Origin: Hirschia sp964352025
GTDB lineage: Bacteria; Pseudomonadota; Alphaproteobacteria; Caulobacterales; Hyphomonadaceae
NCBI GenBank assembly: GCA_964352025.1
Contig: CAYGPZ010000001.1
Span: 558,001-622,000, forward strand
Direction of reading: 5' to 3'
Length of the DNA: 64,000 nt
Shown here: piece after piece, positions 18,319-26,201 of the stretch
Numbering within the stretch: position 1 is the first letter of the stretch
Layout: the number at the start of each line of letters is the position of its first letter
Program-made: the position numbers and the translations under genes
Notes under the pieces: generated by a model
What the model was told of the DNA's origin: nothing
Seen by the model: the letters and a program-made list of their open reading frames with translations, nothing else
The model's database searches: none

Positions 18319-18456
18319 TTAAAGACGTGTCTGAAAGCTTGATGATTGACGACTGTTCTCTTTGTCGTCCTTTTGCTCTGGTGCCCCGTCCATACCGGCC
18401 CAAGTCATTAATATTGCTAGTAAAGAGTCGCGAATAAGAATTAATAGACCAAGCAT
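18319..18456 (-). CDS. Small single-pass membrane protein, 45 residues
   Basis: An ATG at 18456 is preceded by a perfect GGAGG (complement of 18462-18466) five bases upstream. The protein starts MLGLLILIRDSLLAILMTWA, one hydrophobic helix, then a hydrophilic tail rich in Lys, Asp, Gln and Ser. A plausible promoter, TTGAAC-N17-TAGCAT on the minus strand, lies 30-58 bases upstream. A longer open frame also runs through this stretch on the same strand, but it lacks a ribosome binding site and any recognisable content. I know no family for this one. It precedes the TipN-like gene on the same strand. Confidence 0.6.
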   Translation of the reverse strand: MLGLLILIRDSLLAILMTWAGMDGAPEQKDDKENSRQSSSFQTRL

Positions 18457-18485
18457 GATTGCCTCCAAAGCTTGGAGCCATGTTT

Positions 18486-18540
18486 ATGCTAAAATCGCTG
18501 AAAATCAAGTTCAACTTAAAGAAAATATCGATTTTCGATA
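18486..18540 (-). promoter_or_regulatory. Promoter and upstream dyad for the 45-residue ORF
   Basis: On the minus strand, TTGAAC (complement of 18509-18514) and TAGCAT (complement of 18486-18491) are 17 bases apart. Just upstream is the dyad TATCG-ATTTT-CGATA at 18526-18540, extended by one pair on each side. It matches in form the operator motif at 49.4 and 63.0 kb and lies where an activator could act. Confidence 0.4.
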
Positions 18541-18890
18541 TAGTTGAGTGATCACAAAATAGTGTGGATACCGTTGTGACGGTTTCTGCGTTTGACAAAA
18601 ACTCTCTTGGCAACGATGAGCATGTGTGACTTACAATGGAGTTATTCCAGCTCTTTTTTGTCTCATATTGGGACGGAGTTTTTGAAAAGGGAATATCGGT
18701 ATTTAGCAGCATAAATATCCTGCTTTCTGGATGGTATTACAAATCTACTTAGAGCATTTATGGAATATGTTTGCTGAGCCGAATATGAATAGGCTTCTGG
18801 TGAGGGGCATTAATACATCCTTATTCGTTGCAGAGCACATTCGGGGTGAGCGATAGAGCGCAGTGTATAGGCCCAGATAAGGTAGCAAGT
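18541..18890. other. Intergenic region without a convincing gene
   Basis: Open frames here lack ribosome binding sites and recognisable content. The stretch is AT-rich and should carry the promoter of the Hpt gene, which I cannot place. Confidence 0.5.
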
Positions 18891-19262
18891 ATGACCCAAA
18901 ATGCGATAGATCTTGATCACCTAAGTTCAATGACCGGTGGAGATACTGAGCTTGCCAAAGAAGTCTTAGGTATTTTCAAGCATCAATGCGATATTTGGGG
19001 GCGTATGCTGGACCCGTCGACACCATGTGATCAATGGGCGGATGCGGCGCACTCAATCAAAGGCGCAGCGCGCGGCGTTGGAGCCATGAGTTTGGGCGAC
19101 GCTTGCAATGATGCCGAAGTTCGCGGGCGCGAAGGAAATGTTCCAGAGGCCGAAGCTGCTGTGTTATTGAGCGCTATAAAAGATAGAATAATAGAAGTAA
19201 CCGAAGCGCTCGCAGTTGTAGAGCATCAGCTCGCTATGTCGGAATCTTTCAAAGAATCATAA
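18891..19262 (+). CDS. Histidine phosphotransfer (Hpt) domain protein
   Basis: This 123-residue, all-helical Hpt module relays phosphate between a hybrid kinase and a response regulator in the cytoplasm. The phosphorylatable His54 is in HSIKGAARGVGA, and the preceding helix and following Asp/Glu-rich helix fit the four-helix bundle. The start is ATG 18891, eight bases after AAGGT; the frame is open upstream but leaves the domain. The last 37 bases overlap tail-to-tail with the chorismate mutase gene. The partner kinase is not in the window. Confidence 0.85.
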   Translation: MTQNAIDLDHLSSMTGGDTELAKEVLGIFKHQCDIWGRMLDPSTPCDQWADAAHSIKGAARGVGAMSLGDACNDAEVRGREGNVPEAEAAVLLSAIKDRIIEVTEALAVVEHQLAMSESFKES

Positions 19263-19624
19263 GATTCGTATTCGTAAGCAATTGAACGCTCTATAAGCAA
19301 TCGCCAAACAGGTTCAGCAATTTCTTTAGGGAGATTGTGCTGCTCTGCGTGCGTTAAAACTTTGGATACGACATCCTCGATACGCGGCACATCTCTAACA
19401 GCATCTCTATCTTGTTTAATACGCGAGGCAGCTTTGATGTAAGTTGCGCGTTCAGCCAATATTTCGACAAGTACTTTATCTAGACGGTCGATTTCGAATC
19501 TCACATCGCTCATGCTTTCGCATTCAGGACCAGATTTTTTTTTTGGACCGGAGACATAGCTCACGCCTGAATTTTCATTTGTATTCGACATTGATTTAAT
19601 GGGTGTAGGAATGGTCAAACTCAA
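19226..19624 (-). CDS. Chorismate mutase, AroQ type (copy 1)
   Basis: This enzyme converts chorismate to prephenate for Phe and Tyr synthesis. The 132 residues contain an AroQ helical domain from about residue 40: RFEIDRLD, then LAERATYI, an IK pair, and a C-terminal WRLLIERSIAYE. The first 40 residues are a polar extension; an internal start near MSNTNENS is possible. Its 3' end overlaps the convergent Hpt gene by 37 bases. A second AroQ gene occurs at 35.0 kb. Which copy supplies aromatic amino acids cannot be told from sequence. Confidence 0.82.
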   Translation of the reverse strand: MSLTIPTPIKSMSNTNENSGVSYVSGPKKKSGPECESMSDVRFEIDRLDKVLVEILAERATYIKAASRIKQDRDAVRDVPRIEDVVSKVLTHAEQHNLPKEIAEPVWRLLIERSIAYEYESYDSLKDSDIAS

Positions 19625-19752
19625 TCTCGCTTATGAACACAGCACTTAGATCTTTAGAGTTAGGGCAGTTCGACTATCTTGCAAGAGGACATGCTAGCGC
19701 AGGTGTCTAAGTGACGTAGCCTGCACTGCATTTTTACTAAGCTATTGCTGGC

Positions 19753-22700
19753 CTAGAATAATTTGGTGGAACCCATCGGTGCGTCGACGCTGACGGTTGT
19801 TTGAGCAACATAGCTATTGCTTGGCACAATTTCAGCTGTCCACATTCCATTTGGTTGCAAGCAAGCTTTCAACACACCTGTTTCAGAGCCTGTTGAGAAT
19901 GTCGCTGTCTGACATTCAGGGGCTGCAGGCACATAAACTTCAGCTGTTTCCGCGCTGGCTTCTGGAGCCGCACCGCCAAAGCCAGTAGCTGAATTGAAGC
20001 CGTCATACGTAACAGATGAAGCTGATGTTGATGAGACATAGTCGGTCAACACATAGCCATAGCCAACACCATCAGAGCCAAGCAAGGTCCAGCTTTCGCC
20101 AGTCGGCGTGGTTGAAACAGAAATAGCTTCGAGAACTTCTCCGCGCATGACCGTTTCGGCTTCAGGTACGACAGATCCAGCAGGAGCGCTCATCAGACGG
20201 ACTTGCTTGTCCAGTTGGACGAGTCCAGTTTTCAAAGTCACATTATTTGTAACCACTGGAACTGCAGTTTGCGTAGATTGATCTGCCTGAATTGAAAGAC
20301 GTCCTGATTGTCCTTCCGGAGAAGAAATCGGGATTGCTTTAGCCTGAGTATTACCTTCAAACAGAGCGCTTATACGTTGGTTTGCAGATCCCTGACCGTG
20401 GCGTGCATCCCGGCGCAATGTTTGTGGCTGGAACAATATCGCTTCTGCATCTGCAGAAAGAGCTGACGTGGTTGTCGTTAGCGGTGCAGAGTTGAAGATA
20501 CGTTCGGTCGAGCGAATAGGAGCAGTAGTAATCGGGCTTGTTGTGATCGGTGCCGTTGTTGACACTGTCGTCGTGGATGGCGGCGCGATGGCGTAAGACA
20601 AGCCAGAATTAGCTGCTTCCTTCGTCATCCAGTCACCTTCAGGTGTCATGCAAGCAGAATGCATACTTCCGGCACCACCAATAGACATTGTGTAGTCACG
20701 GCATGGGACGCTCACATCAATACGTTCAATAACGCTGTTAGAAACAGCTGTTGTGAACGGCGTCACGCTCGTGACGCCTGTATTAGAAATACTTGTCAGG
20801 TCGAGGCTAGGTACAAACCCGATTGCAACACCTTTTTGTCCAACCAAAGACCATTGTTCACCCGATGAGTCTGTTATGGAGCCCATGCGTTCAAGTGAAG
20901 TTCCAATAGGAAGGTTTTTGAGGACGCGTTGGTCGTATTGCGTTGCAGCAGCATAAAGCTTTGTCGTGTCGGTTGTGCGTACCCAGTCATCTTTTAGCAG
21001 CATGTAGGATGGAAGAGGTTCCATCTTATCAGAGCGCGTTACGAATGTCGGGCGTACTTCGTTCTGAGTCGTGAGGAAATTTAGATCAACACGTGTGCCA
21101 TTCTGTGTCGTGATAGAATTGACTTCACCGTCCGGCGTTGTTTTGGCGGCGTGGCGGACATTATAAGCAAATTGCTTTTGCTCTTTAGATGCTAGGTAAG
21201 CACCTTGAGCAAACAATGAATCAATGATGGTTTGCGGCATACTGCCAGCGCGAAGCACACCATCATAAATTCTCTCTCCAACATTGGAGATTGTTGGCGC
21301 AATCGTTTTTGCTGAGTTGTTCGAACGAAGAATTTTAGGAACACGAAGTTTAGGCGCACTAACTGTCTTTGGAGTCGAAGTATCCGCTGAAGAATTGCTC
21401 GAAAATAGCTTGCGTTTCGCTAGTTTTGGTGCCGCTTTAGGTGTTGAGAACGCTGGAGTTGGAGTCTCAGCAACTGTTGTTTCTTTTGGTGTCGGAACGC
21501 TCGTTACTGATTTTGCAACGTCTCTGGATTCAGAAAGTGTCAGACGTGGTGCTTCTTCAGTGACCTTTGGCGCACTTACTTCTGGGGTTTTCAGATTCGG
21601 CGAGGACAGTGTCGTTGTATTTGGAGATAGGCTGCGCGTTTCAATTTCGGAAATAGAAACTTCTGGCTTATCTGTGTCGGTTGTCGACGCAAACAGATCG
21701 CTTATAGGTTCTGCGACCGCCGCATTTAATTCTGCTGTATTGGCTGCTGCAAGATCTGATAATGCAGATGAATTACCAATTGCTGCTGTTTCAGTCTCAC
21801 TTGCAGCTACAGTTGAACTATCATCAGTTTTTACATCGTCAGCAATATTTGCAGGAAGTGTAGGCGTAACAGTTGTACCAGCTGTCGTAAGTCCTGTGCC
21901 TTCATCACTTCCCTTGGGAAGCATAAGATAGACAGCACCACAGATAGCTGAAATCGATGCAGCACCAGCAAGGTATAAAGCTATTCTGCGGCCACTTTCA
22001 TCAGAGTCACTGTGTGATGGGACATAGTACCCGTCATCGTCATCAAGGCCGGCTTCATAAACCTGTTCACCATTATCATAATATGAAGGCTCAGTCCGAC
22101 GTGGTGTTACGATCGCACTATCACTTTTTGGCTTCGTAATACGCGCAGTGAAATGTGGTGCTTTCTCGTTTGCCTGATCAGACAATGCAGCACCACTAGA
22201 TAGAGTAACAGCTAGACGCTCTTCATCGGTCAGCCCATCATCAGAGCGACCTTGGTTTGGAGGGAAAGCGATAACTTGCCCAGAACCATTGTCATCATTG
22301 GAAGATTTATCGTCACTTTTAATCGTGTCGATTTCTTCAAGGTCTGATACCGCCTTAGGCACGGTTACAGTTTCGCTTTCTGAATCGCTTGATGTGTCAT
22401 TGGCTTGGAACTCTTCCTCATCATACTTATGAGCTGCGTTTCCAGTTGCATTTCCGCTTGACGGTATTACCGATGGCATTTTGCCTAATTCAGAGGAGCC
22501 AGATGTAAGTTCGACATCCTCTAATTCTGGAATTTCTAAATCCAGATTTTCTAGGCTGGAGGTTTCCAAATCCTTAACGTCACCATTTTCAATGTCGATG
22601 TCGTCAGAAGCTTTTGTTAATTCGGACGCTTCATCCGAAAAAATCGGCGGCGCTTCTGGAAGGTCATCATCTAGATCATCGTCGTCAAGATCGTCTTCCT

Positions 22701-23109
22701 CTTCTTGATCTAAAGATAGAGATTCAAGAGAGGTTTCATCAAGTTCTCCAATAGCATCTAAAGATGGTGGAGCTAGCAAGTCTGAGTCGACTTCTTCCAA
22801 TTGATCATCAAGTTCAGCATCAATTGAAGGCAGGTCTGGAAGGTCAATATTTGAGTCTTTAGGCGTTTCTGGAAATATCTCGTCTACTGCTTTAGTGATC
22901 TCATCTTTTTTATCATCTAGAGCTGATTCAATATCATCTGCGAGTTTTTCTGGGACCTCAGTAAACACATCTTGGGCGTCTTTTAGTTTGGTGCCAAAGT
23001 CTTCATTCGCCGGTGACTGCTGCTTGCCATCCCAATAGGAATTGCTGCTGCGTGGTCTCACGAGCTTATCGTTTAATGAATCATTGCTGCCTTGACGCCA
23101 AAAAGTCAT
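19753..23109 (-). CDS. Large acidic envelope protein with duplicated SH3-like/antigen modules
   Basis: This 1118-residue protein has no overall match I recognise. Residues 1 to about 380 are strongly acidic and disordered (Asp/Glu/Ser). One membrane segment at about 378-400 (LYLAGAASISAICGAVYLML) suggests a cytoplasmic N-terminus and periplasmic remainder. A Thr/Ser/Pro/Lys-rich linker follows. The C-terminal half contains a module twice: an SH3b-like segment (with EQWSLVG..VAIGFV and ESWTLLG..VGYGYV) followed by a short antigen-like tail (SACMTPEGDW and KACLQPNGMW). Cell-wall binding is plausible for SH3b domains. It stands alone between a chorismate mutase and a LysR gene. Confidence 0.8.
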   Translation of the reverse strand: MTFWRQGSNDSLNDKLVRPRSSNSYWDGKQQSPANEDFGTKLKDAQDVFTEVPEKLADDIESALDDKKDEITKAVDEIFPETPKDSNIDLPDLPSIDAELDDQLEEVDSDLLAPPSLDAIGELDETSLESLSLDQEEEDDLDDDDLDDDLPEAPPIFSDEASELTKASDDIDIENGDVKDLETSSLENLDLEIPELEDVELTSGSSELGKMPSVIPSSGNATGNAAHKYDEEEFQANDTSSDSESETVTVPKAVSDLEEIDTIKSDDKSSNDDNGSGQVIAFPPNQGRSDDGLTDEERLAVTLSSGAALSDQANEKAPHFTARITKPKSDSAIVTPRRTEPSYYDNGEQVYEAGLDDDDGYYVPSHSDSDESGRRIALYLAGAASISAICGAVYLMLPKGSDEGTGLTTAGTTVTPTLPANIADDVKTDDSSTVAASETETAAIGNSSALSDLAAANTAELNAAVAEPISDLFASTTDTDKPEVSISEIETRSLSPNTTTLSSPNLKTPEVSAPKVTEEAPRLTLSESRDVAKSVTSVPTPKETTVAETPTPAFSTPKAAPKLAKRKLFSSNSSADTSTPKTVSAPKLRVPKILRSNNSAKTIAPTISNVGERIYDGVLRAGSMPQTIIDSLFAQGAYLASKEQKQFAYNVRHAAKTTPDGEVNSITTQNGTRVDLNFLTTQNEVRPTFVTRSDKMEPLPSYMLLKDDWVRTTDTTKLYAAATQYDQRVLKNLPIGTSLERMGSITDSSGEQWSLVGQKGVAIGFVPSLDLTSISNTGVTSVTPFTTAVSNSVIERIDVSVPCRDYTMSIGGAGSMHSACMTPEGDWMTKEAANSGLSYAIAPPSTTTVSTTAPITTSPITTAPIRSTERIFNSAPLTTTTSALSADAEAILFQPQTLRRDARHGQGSANQRISALFEGNTQAKAIPISSPEGQSGRLSIQADQSTQTAVPVVTNNVTLKTGLVQLDKQVRLMSAPAGSVVPEAETVMRGEVLEAISVSTTPTGESWTLLGSDGVGYGYVLTDYVSSTSASSVTYDGFNSATGFGGAAPEASAETAEVYVPAAPECQTATFSTGSETGVLKACLQPNGMWTAEIVPSNSYVAQTTVSVDAPMGSTKLF

Positions 23110-23174
23110 TGTCTTTTGCCCAGTAGAATCTATACCGCTTCTAGCAATAGCATGAAGCGGGCTTCAGGTTAATC

Positions 23175-23190
23175 CTAATAAAACCTTAAC
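23175..23190 (-). promoter_or_regulatory. Possible CtrA half-consensus site
   Basis: CTAA-N7-TTAAC differs by one base from the CtrA consensus TTAA-N7-TTAA. It lies 66-81 bases upstream of the 1118-residue gene. A single near-match in AT-rich DNA is weak evidence. Confidence 0.25.
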
Positions 23191-23260
23191 CTATTCAACT
23201 GGATTTCATATAAATTGTCGAGTGTCTATGTGTTTCTCGTCTGTGGAGATGTATAATAGT

Positions 23261-24202
23261 TTATACACCAACGACTTGTTCTGATTGTGCTTCTTCTTTA
23301 ACCCATTTGATGAATTCACGAGCAATTGGCGATTGAGTTCGCCCACGCGGCCAGACTGTCCAATAGGCAAAATCGATTTCATTTGTGCCATCTGCAAAAG
23401 GAGCAACGAGGCGTCCACTTTCAAGATCACCTGCTGCGATTGCGCGTTTAGCAAGCGCAACGCCGCGACCAGAGGCGGCGGCGTCTACGATGACAGCGGC
23501 TTGATTAAAGCGCGGGCCTTTGGTCGCGTTAACCCCCTTAATGTCCCGCGCGGTCAGCCAGCTTGACCAGTCTGGACAAGATGGATCGTTTTCAGGACTT
23601 TCATCATGTAAAAGCGTATGGTTTTTAAGATCGGCCGGGGTACGAAGGGGATGTTCGCCTTCAAGTAAGACAGGAGAACACACCGGAAGAACTTCTTCTG
23701 ACATTAATTTTTCAATGCGCAATCCATCGTAATTGCCGCCACCATATCTAATAGCAAGATCAATTTCTGGGCCTGCAAAGTCGATCACGGCAATATCTGC
23801 TGACACCCAGACTTCTGCTTCAGGGTGTAAGTGCTGAAATTTGTCGAGACGGTGAGCGAGCCATTTTGCAGCAAAAGAAGGCGCACATGAAATCATAAGT
23901 CGATTGCGGCGCATGGGAGCGCGTAAAACATGAGCAGCTTCAGCCAGTTGCTCAAATGCATTGGTCAAAATGGGTAAAGTCGCTTCACCAACTTCGGTCA
24001 ACAGAACTTGTCGACCAGTACGCCGAAATAGTGGGGCACCTGCAAATTCTTCCAAATGCCTTATCTGCTGAGATATTGCACCGGGCGTCACATTTAGCTC
24101 TTCAGCCGCTTTTGTAAAAGAGAGACGTCTTGCTGAAGCTTCGAATGCTCTGAGTGCATTTAAAGGCGGAAGACGGTCTATTGGACTACCAGAATCATTC
24201 AT
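23261..24202 (-). CDS. LysR-family transcriptional regulator, GcvA-like
   Basis: This 313-residue regulator has the N-terminal winged helix-turn-helix (residues about 10-70, LNALRAFEASARRLSFTKAA followed by ELNVTPGAISQQIRHLEE) and a substrate-binding domain. The PPLNALRAFEA opening is characteristic of the GcvA subgroup. It is divergent from the sulfate-reduction operon 168 bases away, so it may control that operon in the way CysB does elsewhere, but neighbourhood is the only support. Confidence 0.9.
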   Translation of the reverse strand: MNDSGSPIDRLPPLNALRAFEASARRLSFTKAAEELNVTPGAISQQIRHLEEFAGAPLFRRTGRQVLLTEVGEATLPILTNAFEQLAEAAHVLRAPMRRNRLMISCAPSFAAKWLAHRLDKFQHLHPEAEVWVSADIAVIDFAGPEIDLAIRYGGGNYDGLRIEKLMSEEVLPVCSPVLLEGEHPLRTPADLKNHTLLHDESPENDPSCPDWSSWLTARDIKGVNATKGPRFNQAAVIVDAAASGRGVALAKRAIAAGDLESGRLVAPFADGTNEIDFAYWTVWPRGRTQSPIAREFIKWVKEEAQSEQVVGV

Positions 24203-24370
24203 TGTGAAGGTGCTCTAATGTTTCAGCTTAGTTGAATTGCATTGTAACGGAACCAAGACGGCGCCATTTAAGGTGAGTGGTGATGTGCGCTTAATGCGTG
24301 TGTCGAATAAAAAGATTGTTTTGCTTTATATAGTGCTTCGAACTCTTAAGCAAAACTAAAGGATAGGACA

Positions 24371-25219
24371 ATGGCGCATTCTCCAAATGCCGGCAAGCCT
24401 GATTTAGGTAGCTTTGAAAATGTGAAGCGTGGTTCAAACGTGTTTCCAGCAGGTTCAGTATGTCTAATTGGAGCAGGGCCAGGAGATGTCGAGCTTTTGA
24501 CGTTGAAGGCAGTTAAACGTCTTCAACTAGCTGATATTGTGTTTTACGATCGACTTGTTGGTGATGACGTCATGGACTTGATCGAGGACGGTGTTGAGAC
24601 TGTACCAGTGGGTAAGTCCAAGGGTGTTCATTCGGTGCCGCAAAACAAGATCCACGAGAAGCTTATTGCTGCCGCGAAAACAGGGAAACGTGTTGTCCGT
24701 TTAAAAGGTGGCGATCCGTTTATATTCGGGCGTGGCGGTGAGGAAATAGAGGCCTTGCGTGCAGCTGGCGTCGTATCAGAAGTCGTTCCGGGTATCTCAT
24801 CTGCCTTGGGGTGTGCTGCGTCGCATCAAATTCCGCTGACACACAGAGATCACGCGCAGTCAGTCACATTTGTGACGGGGCATGCTAAATTGGGTGAAAT
24901 ACCTGATTTGGATTGGAATGCTCTGGCGCGTCACAATCAAACTGTTGTCGTCTATATGGGCGTTGGTACAGCGCCAGTTCTGTCAGATCGACTTATATCA
25001 GCTGGTCGGGCTAATAATACACCTGTTGCTGTGATCGAAAACGGCACGCGGGAAAACGAAAAAGTCGTGTATGGCGAGCTGGATCGCCTACCTGACCTAT
25101 TAGAAATTCACAATATTGCTGGCCCAGCATTGCTCGTCATTGGTGAAGTGACAGCTTTGGGACTTCAAAATCTTGTTCAAACACAATCATATAATTTTGC
25201 AGGGGAGGCGGCGCAATGA
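24371..25219 (+). CDS. cobA: Uroporphyrinogen-III C-methyltransferase
   Basis: This SAM-dependent enzyme makes precorrin-2, the precursor of the siroheme used by sulfite reductase. The 282-residue protein carries the SUMT signatures LIGAGPGDVELLT near residue 36, the YDRLV motif, and GGDPFIFGRGGEE near 115. It has no CysG dehydrogenase/ferrochelatase domain, so those steps are encoded elsewhere. It is the first gene of the sulfite-reduction operon and overlaps the next by four bases (ATGA). Confidence 0.93.
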   Translation: MAHSPNAGKPDLGSFENVKRGSNVFPAGSVCLIGAGPGDVELLTLKAVKRLQLADIVFYDRLVGDDVMDLIEDGVETVPVGKSKGVHSVPQNKIHEKLIAAAKTGKRVVRLKGGDPFIFGRGGEEIEALRAAGVVSEVVPGISSALGCAASHQIPLTHRDHAQSVTFVTGHAKLGEIPDLDWNALARHNQTVVVYMGVGTAPVLSDRLISAGRANNTPVAVIENGTRENEKVVYGELDRLPDLLEIHNIAGPALLVIGEVTALGLQNLVQTQSYNFAGEAAQ

Positions 25220-25554
25220 GTTCAGTTCGTCCAAAACTTAAACCTGAAACGCCAAAAGTTGTAACAGCTTGGGATGCTGCCAGTGGGTTTACGACCTACC
25301 GCACAGCATCAGGTGATTGGTCAGAAAACATCGCGGATGCGGAAGTGGTTGCGAATGATGCCGCGAATGAAGCACTTGCTGCTGCTGCAAAAGACCAGAA
25401 GCGCGCAAATGACCCGTATTTGATGGAGGTATCTGCTGAAGGTAAAATTGTGGGCCGTGAGACATTGCGCGAAAGTATTCGTGCCAATGGTCCGACATGT
25501 CACCCGCAATATGGCCGTCAGGCTAAGGGTGGCAGTATAGTGGGCAACGGATAA
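25216..25554 (+). CDS. DUF2849 protein of the sulfite-reduction operon
   Basis: This 112-residue alphaproteobacterial protein is typically found between cobA and the siroheme reductase gene. It has an N-terminal conserved segment (VVTAWDAASGFTTYRT), an Ala-rich middle and a C-terminal stretch with MEVSAEGKIVGRETLRESIR. The role is unknown; the constant neighbourhood suggests an accessory to sulfite reduction. It overlaps both neighbours (ATGA at the start, TAATG at the end), so translation is coupled. Confidence 0.85.
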   Translation: MSSVRPKLKPETPKVVTAWDAASGFTTYRTASGDWSENIADAEVVANDAANEALAAAAKDQKRANDPYLMEVSAEGKIVGRETLRESIRANGPTCHPQYGRQAKGGSIVGNG

Positions 25555-26198
25555 TGCCAAGTCGTGAAATCTCCCAGCTTACCCTTTATGGGGACAGCAT
25601 AAGCGGAAACTGCTTAAAAGCGCGATGGGTCGCCGAGCAAACCAATACGCCTTATGAATGGGTGGAAATGGATTTGCTGAAAGGTGATACGCGCTCTGAG
25701 GAGTTTCTGGCGATCAATCCAGTTGGGCAAGTCCCGCTGGCGCGCTGGCCTGATGGACGTATCCTGCCGCAGTCAAATGCGATCATGCTCTATTTAGCAG
25801 AGGAGGCTGGATCAGATCTTATTCCTGATACTGCTTTTGCACGGGCACAGATGCATTCTTGGTTGTTTTGGGAGCAATACACGCACGAGCCAGCGATAGC
25901 TGTGCGTCGTTTCCAAAAACACTATTTGAAAAAATCAGATGATGAAATTGATCCCGAACTTATGGCGAAAGGTCGCCGTGCGCTTGGGACAATGGAAATG
26001 CAACTAAACTATTCTGATTATCTTGTCGGAGAAAAATTGTCTCTCGCGGATATCGCTTGTGTTGCCTACACGCGTTGGGCACATGAAGCCGGCTTTGACA
26101 TAAATGAATTTCCTGCTGTGCGCCGCTGGGTTGCACGTATTGAAACTGATCTTGGGCTTGGACATGCCCATCCTGAACTATCCCACGGAGACGATTAA
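25554..26198 (+). CDS. Glutathione S-transferase family protein
   Basis: This 214-residue protein has an N-terminal thioredoxin-like GST domain (YGDSISGNCLKARWVAEQ, then NPVGQVPLARWPDG and the glutathione-contacting LPQSNAIMLYLAE) and an all-helical C-terminal domain with the DIACVAYTRWAHEAG N-capping region. The presumed catalytic Ser is in the first loop. It sits inside the sulfate-reduction operon, one base overlapped upstream and three bases from cysI. A link to sulfur or redox metabolism is inference. Confidence 0.9.
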   Translation: MPSREISQLTLYGDSISGNCLKARWVAEQTNTPYEWVEMDLLKGDTRSEEFLAINPVGQVPLARWPDGRILPQSNAIMLYLAEEAGSDLIPDTAFARAQMHSWLFWEQYTHEPAIAVRRFQKHYLKKSDDEIDPELMAKGRRALGTMEMQLNYSDYLVGEKLSLADIACVAYTRWAHEAGFDINEFPAVRRWVARIETDLGLGHAHPELSHGDD

Positions 26199-26201
26199 AA
26201 T

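Noticed and set aside
18152..18712. 186-codon open frame on the minus strand next to the TipN-like gene
   Set aside because: No ribosome binding site, no recognisable domain and a Ser-rich, odd composition. It overlaps, in another frame of the same strand, the 45-residue ORF that has an ideal GGAGG.
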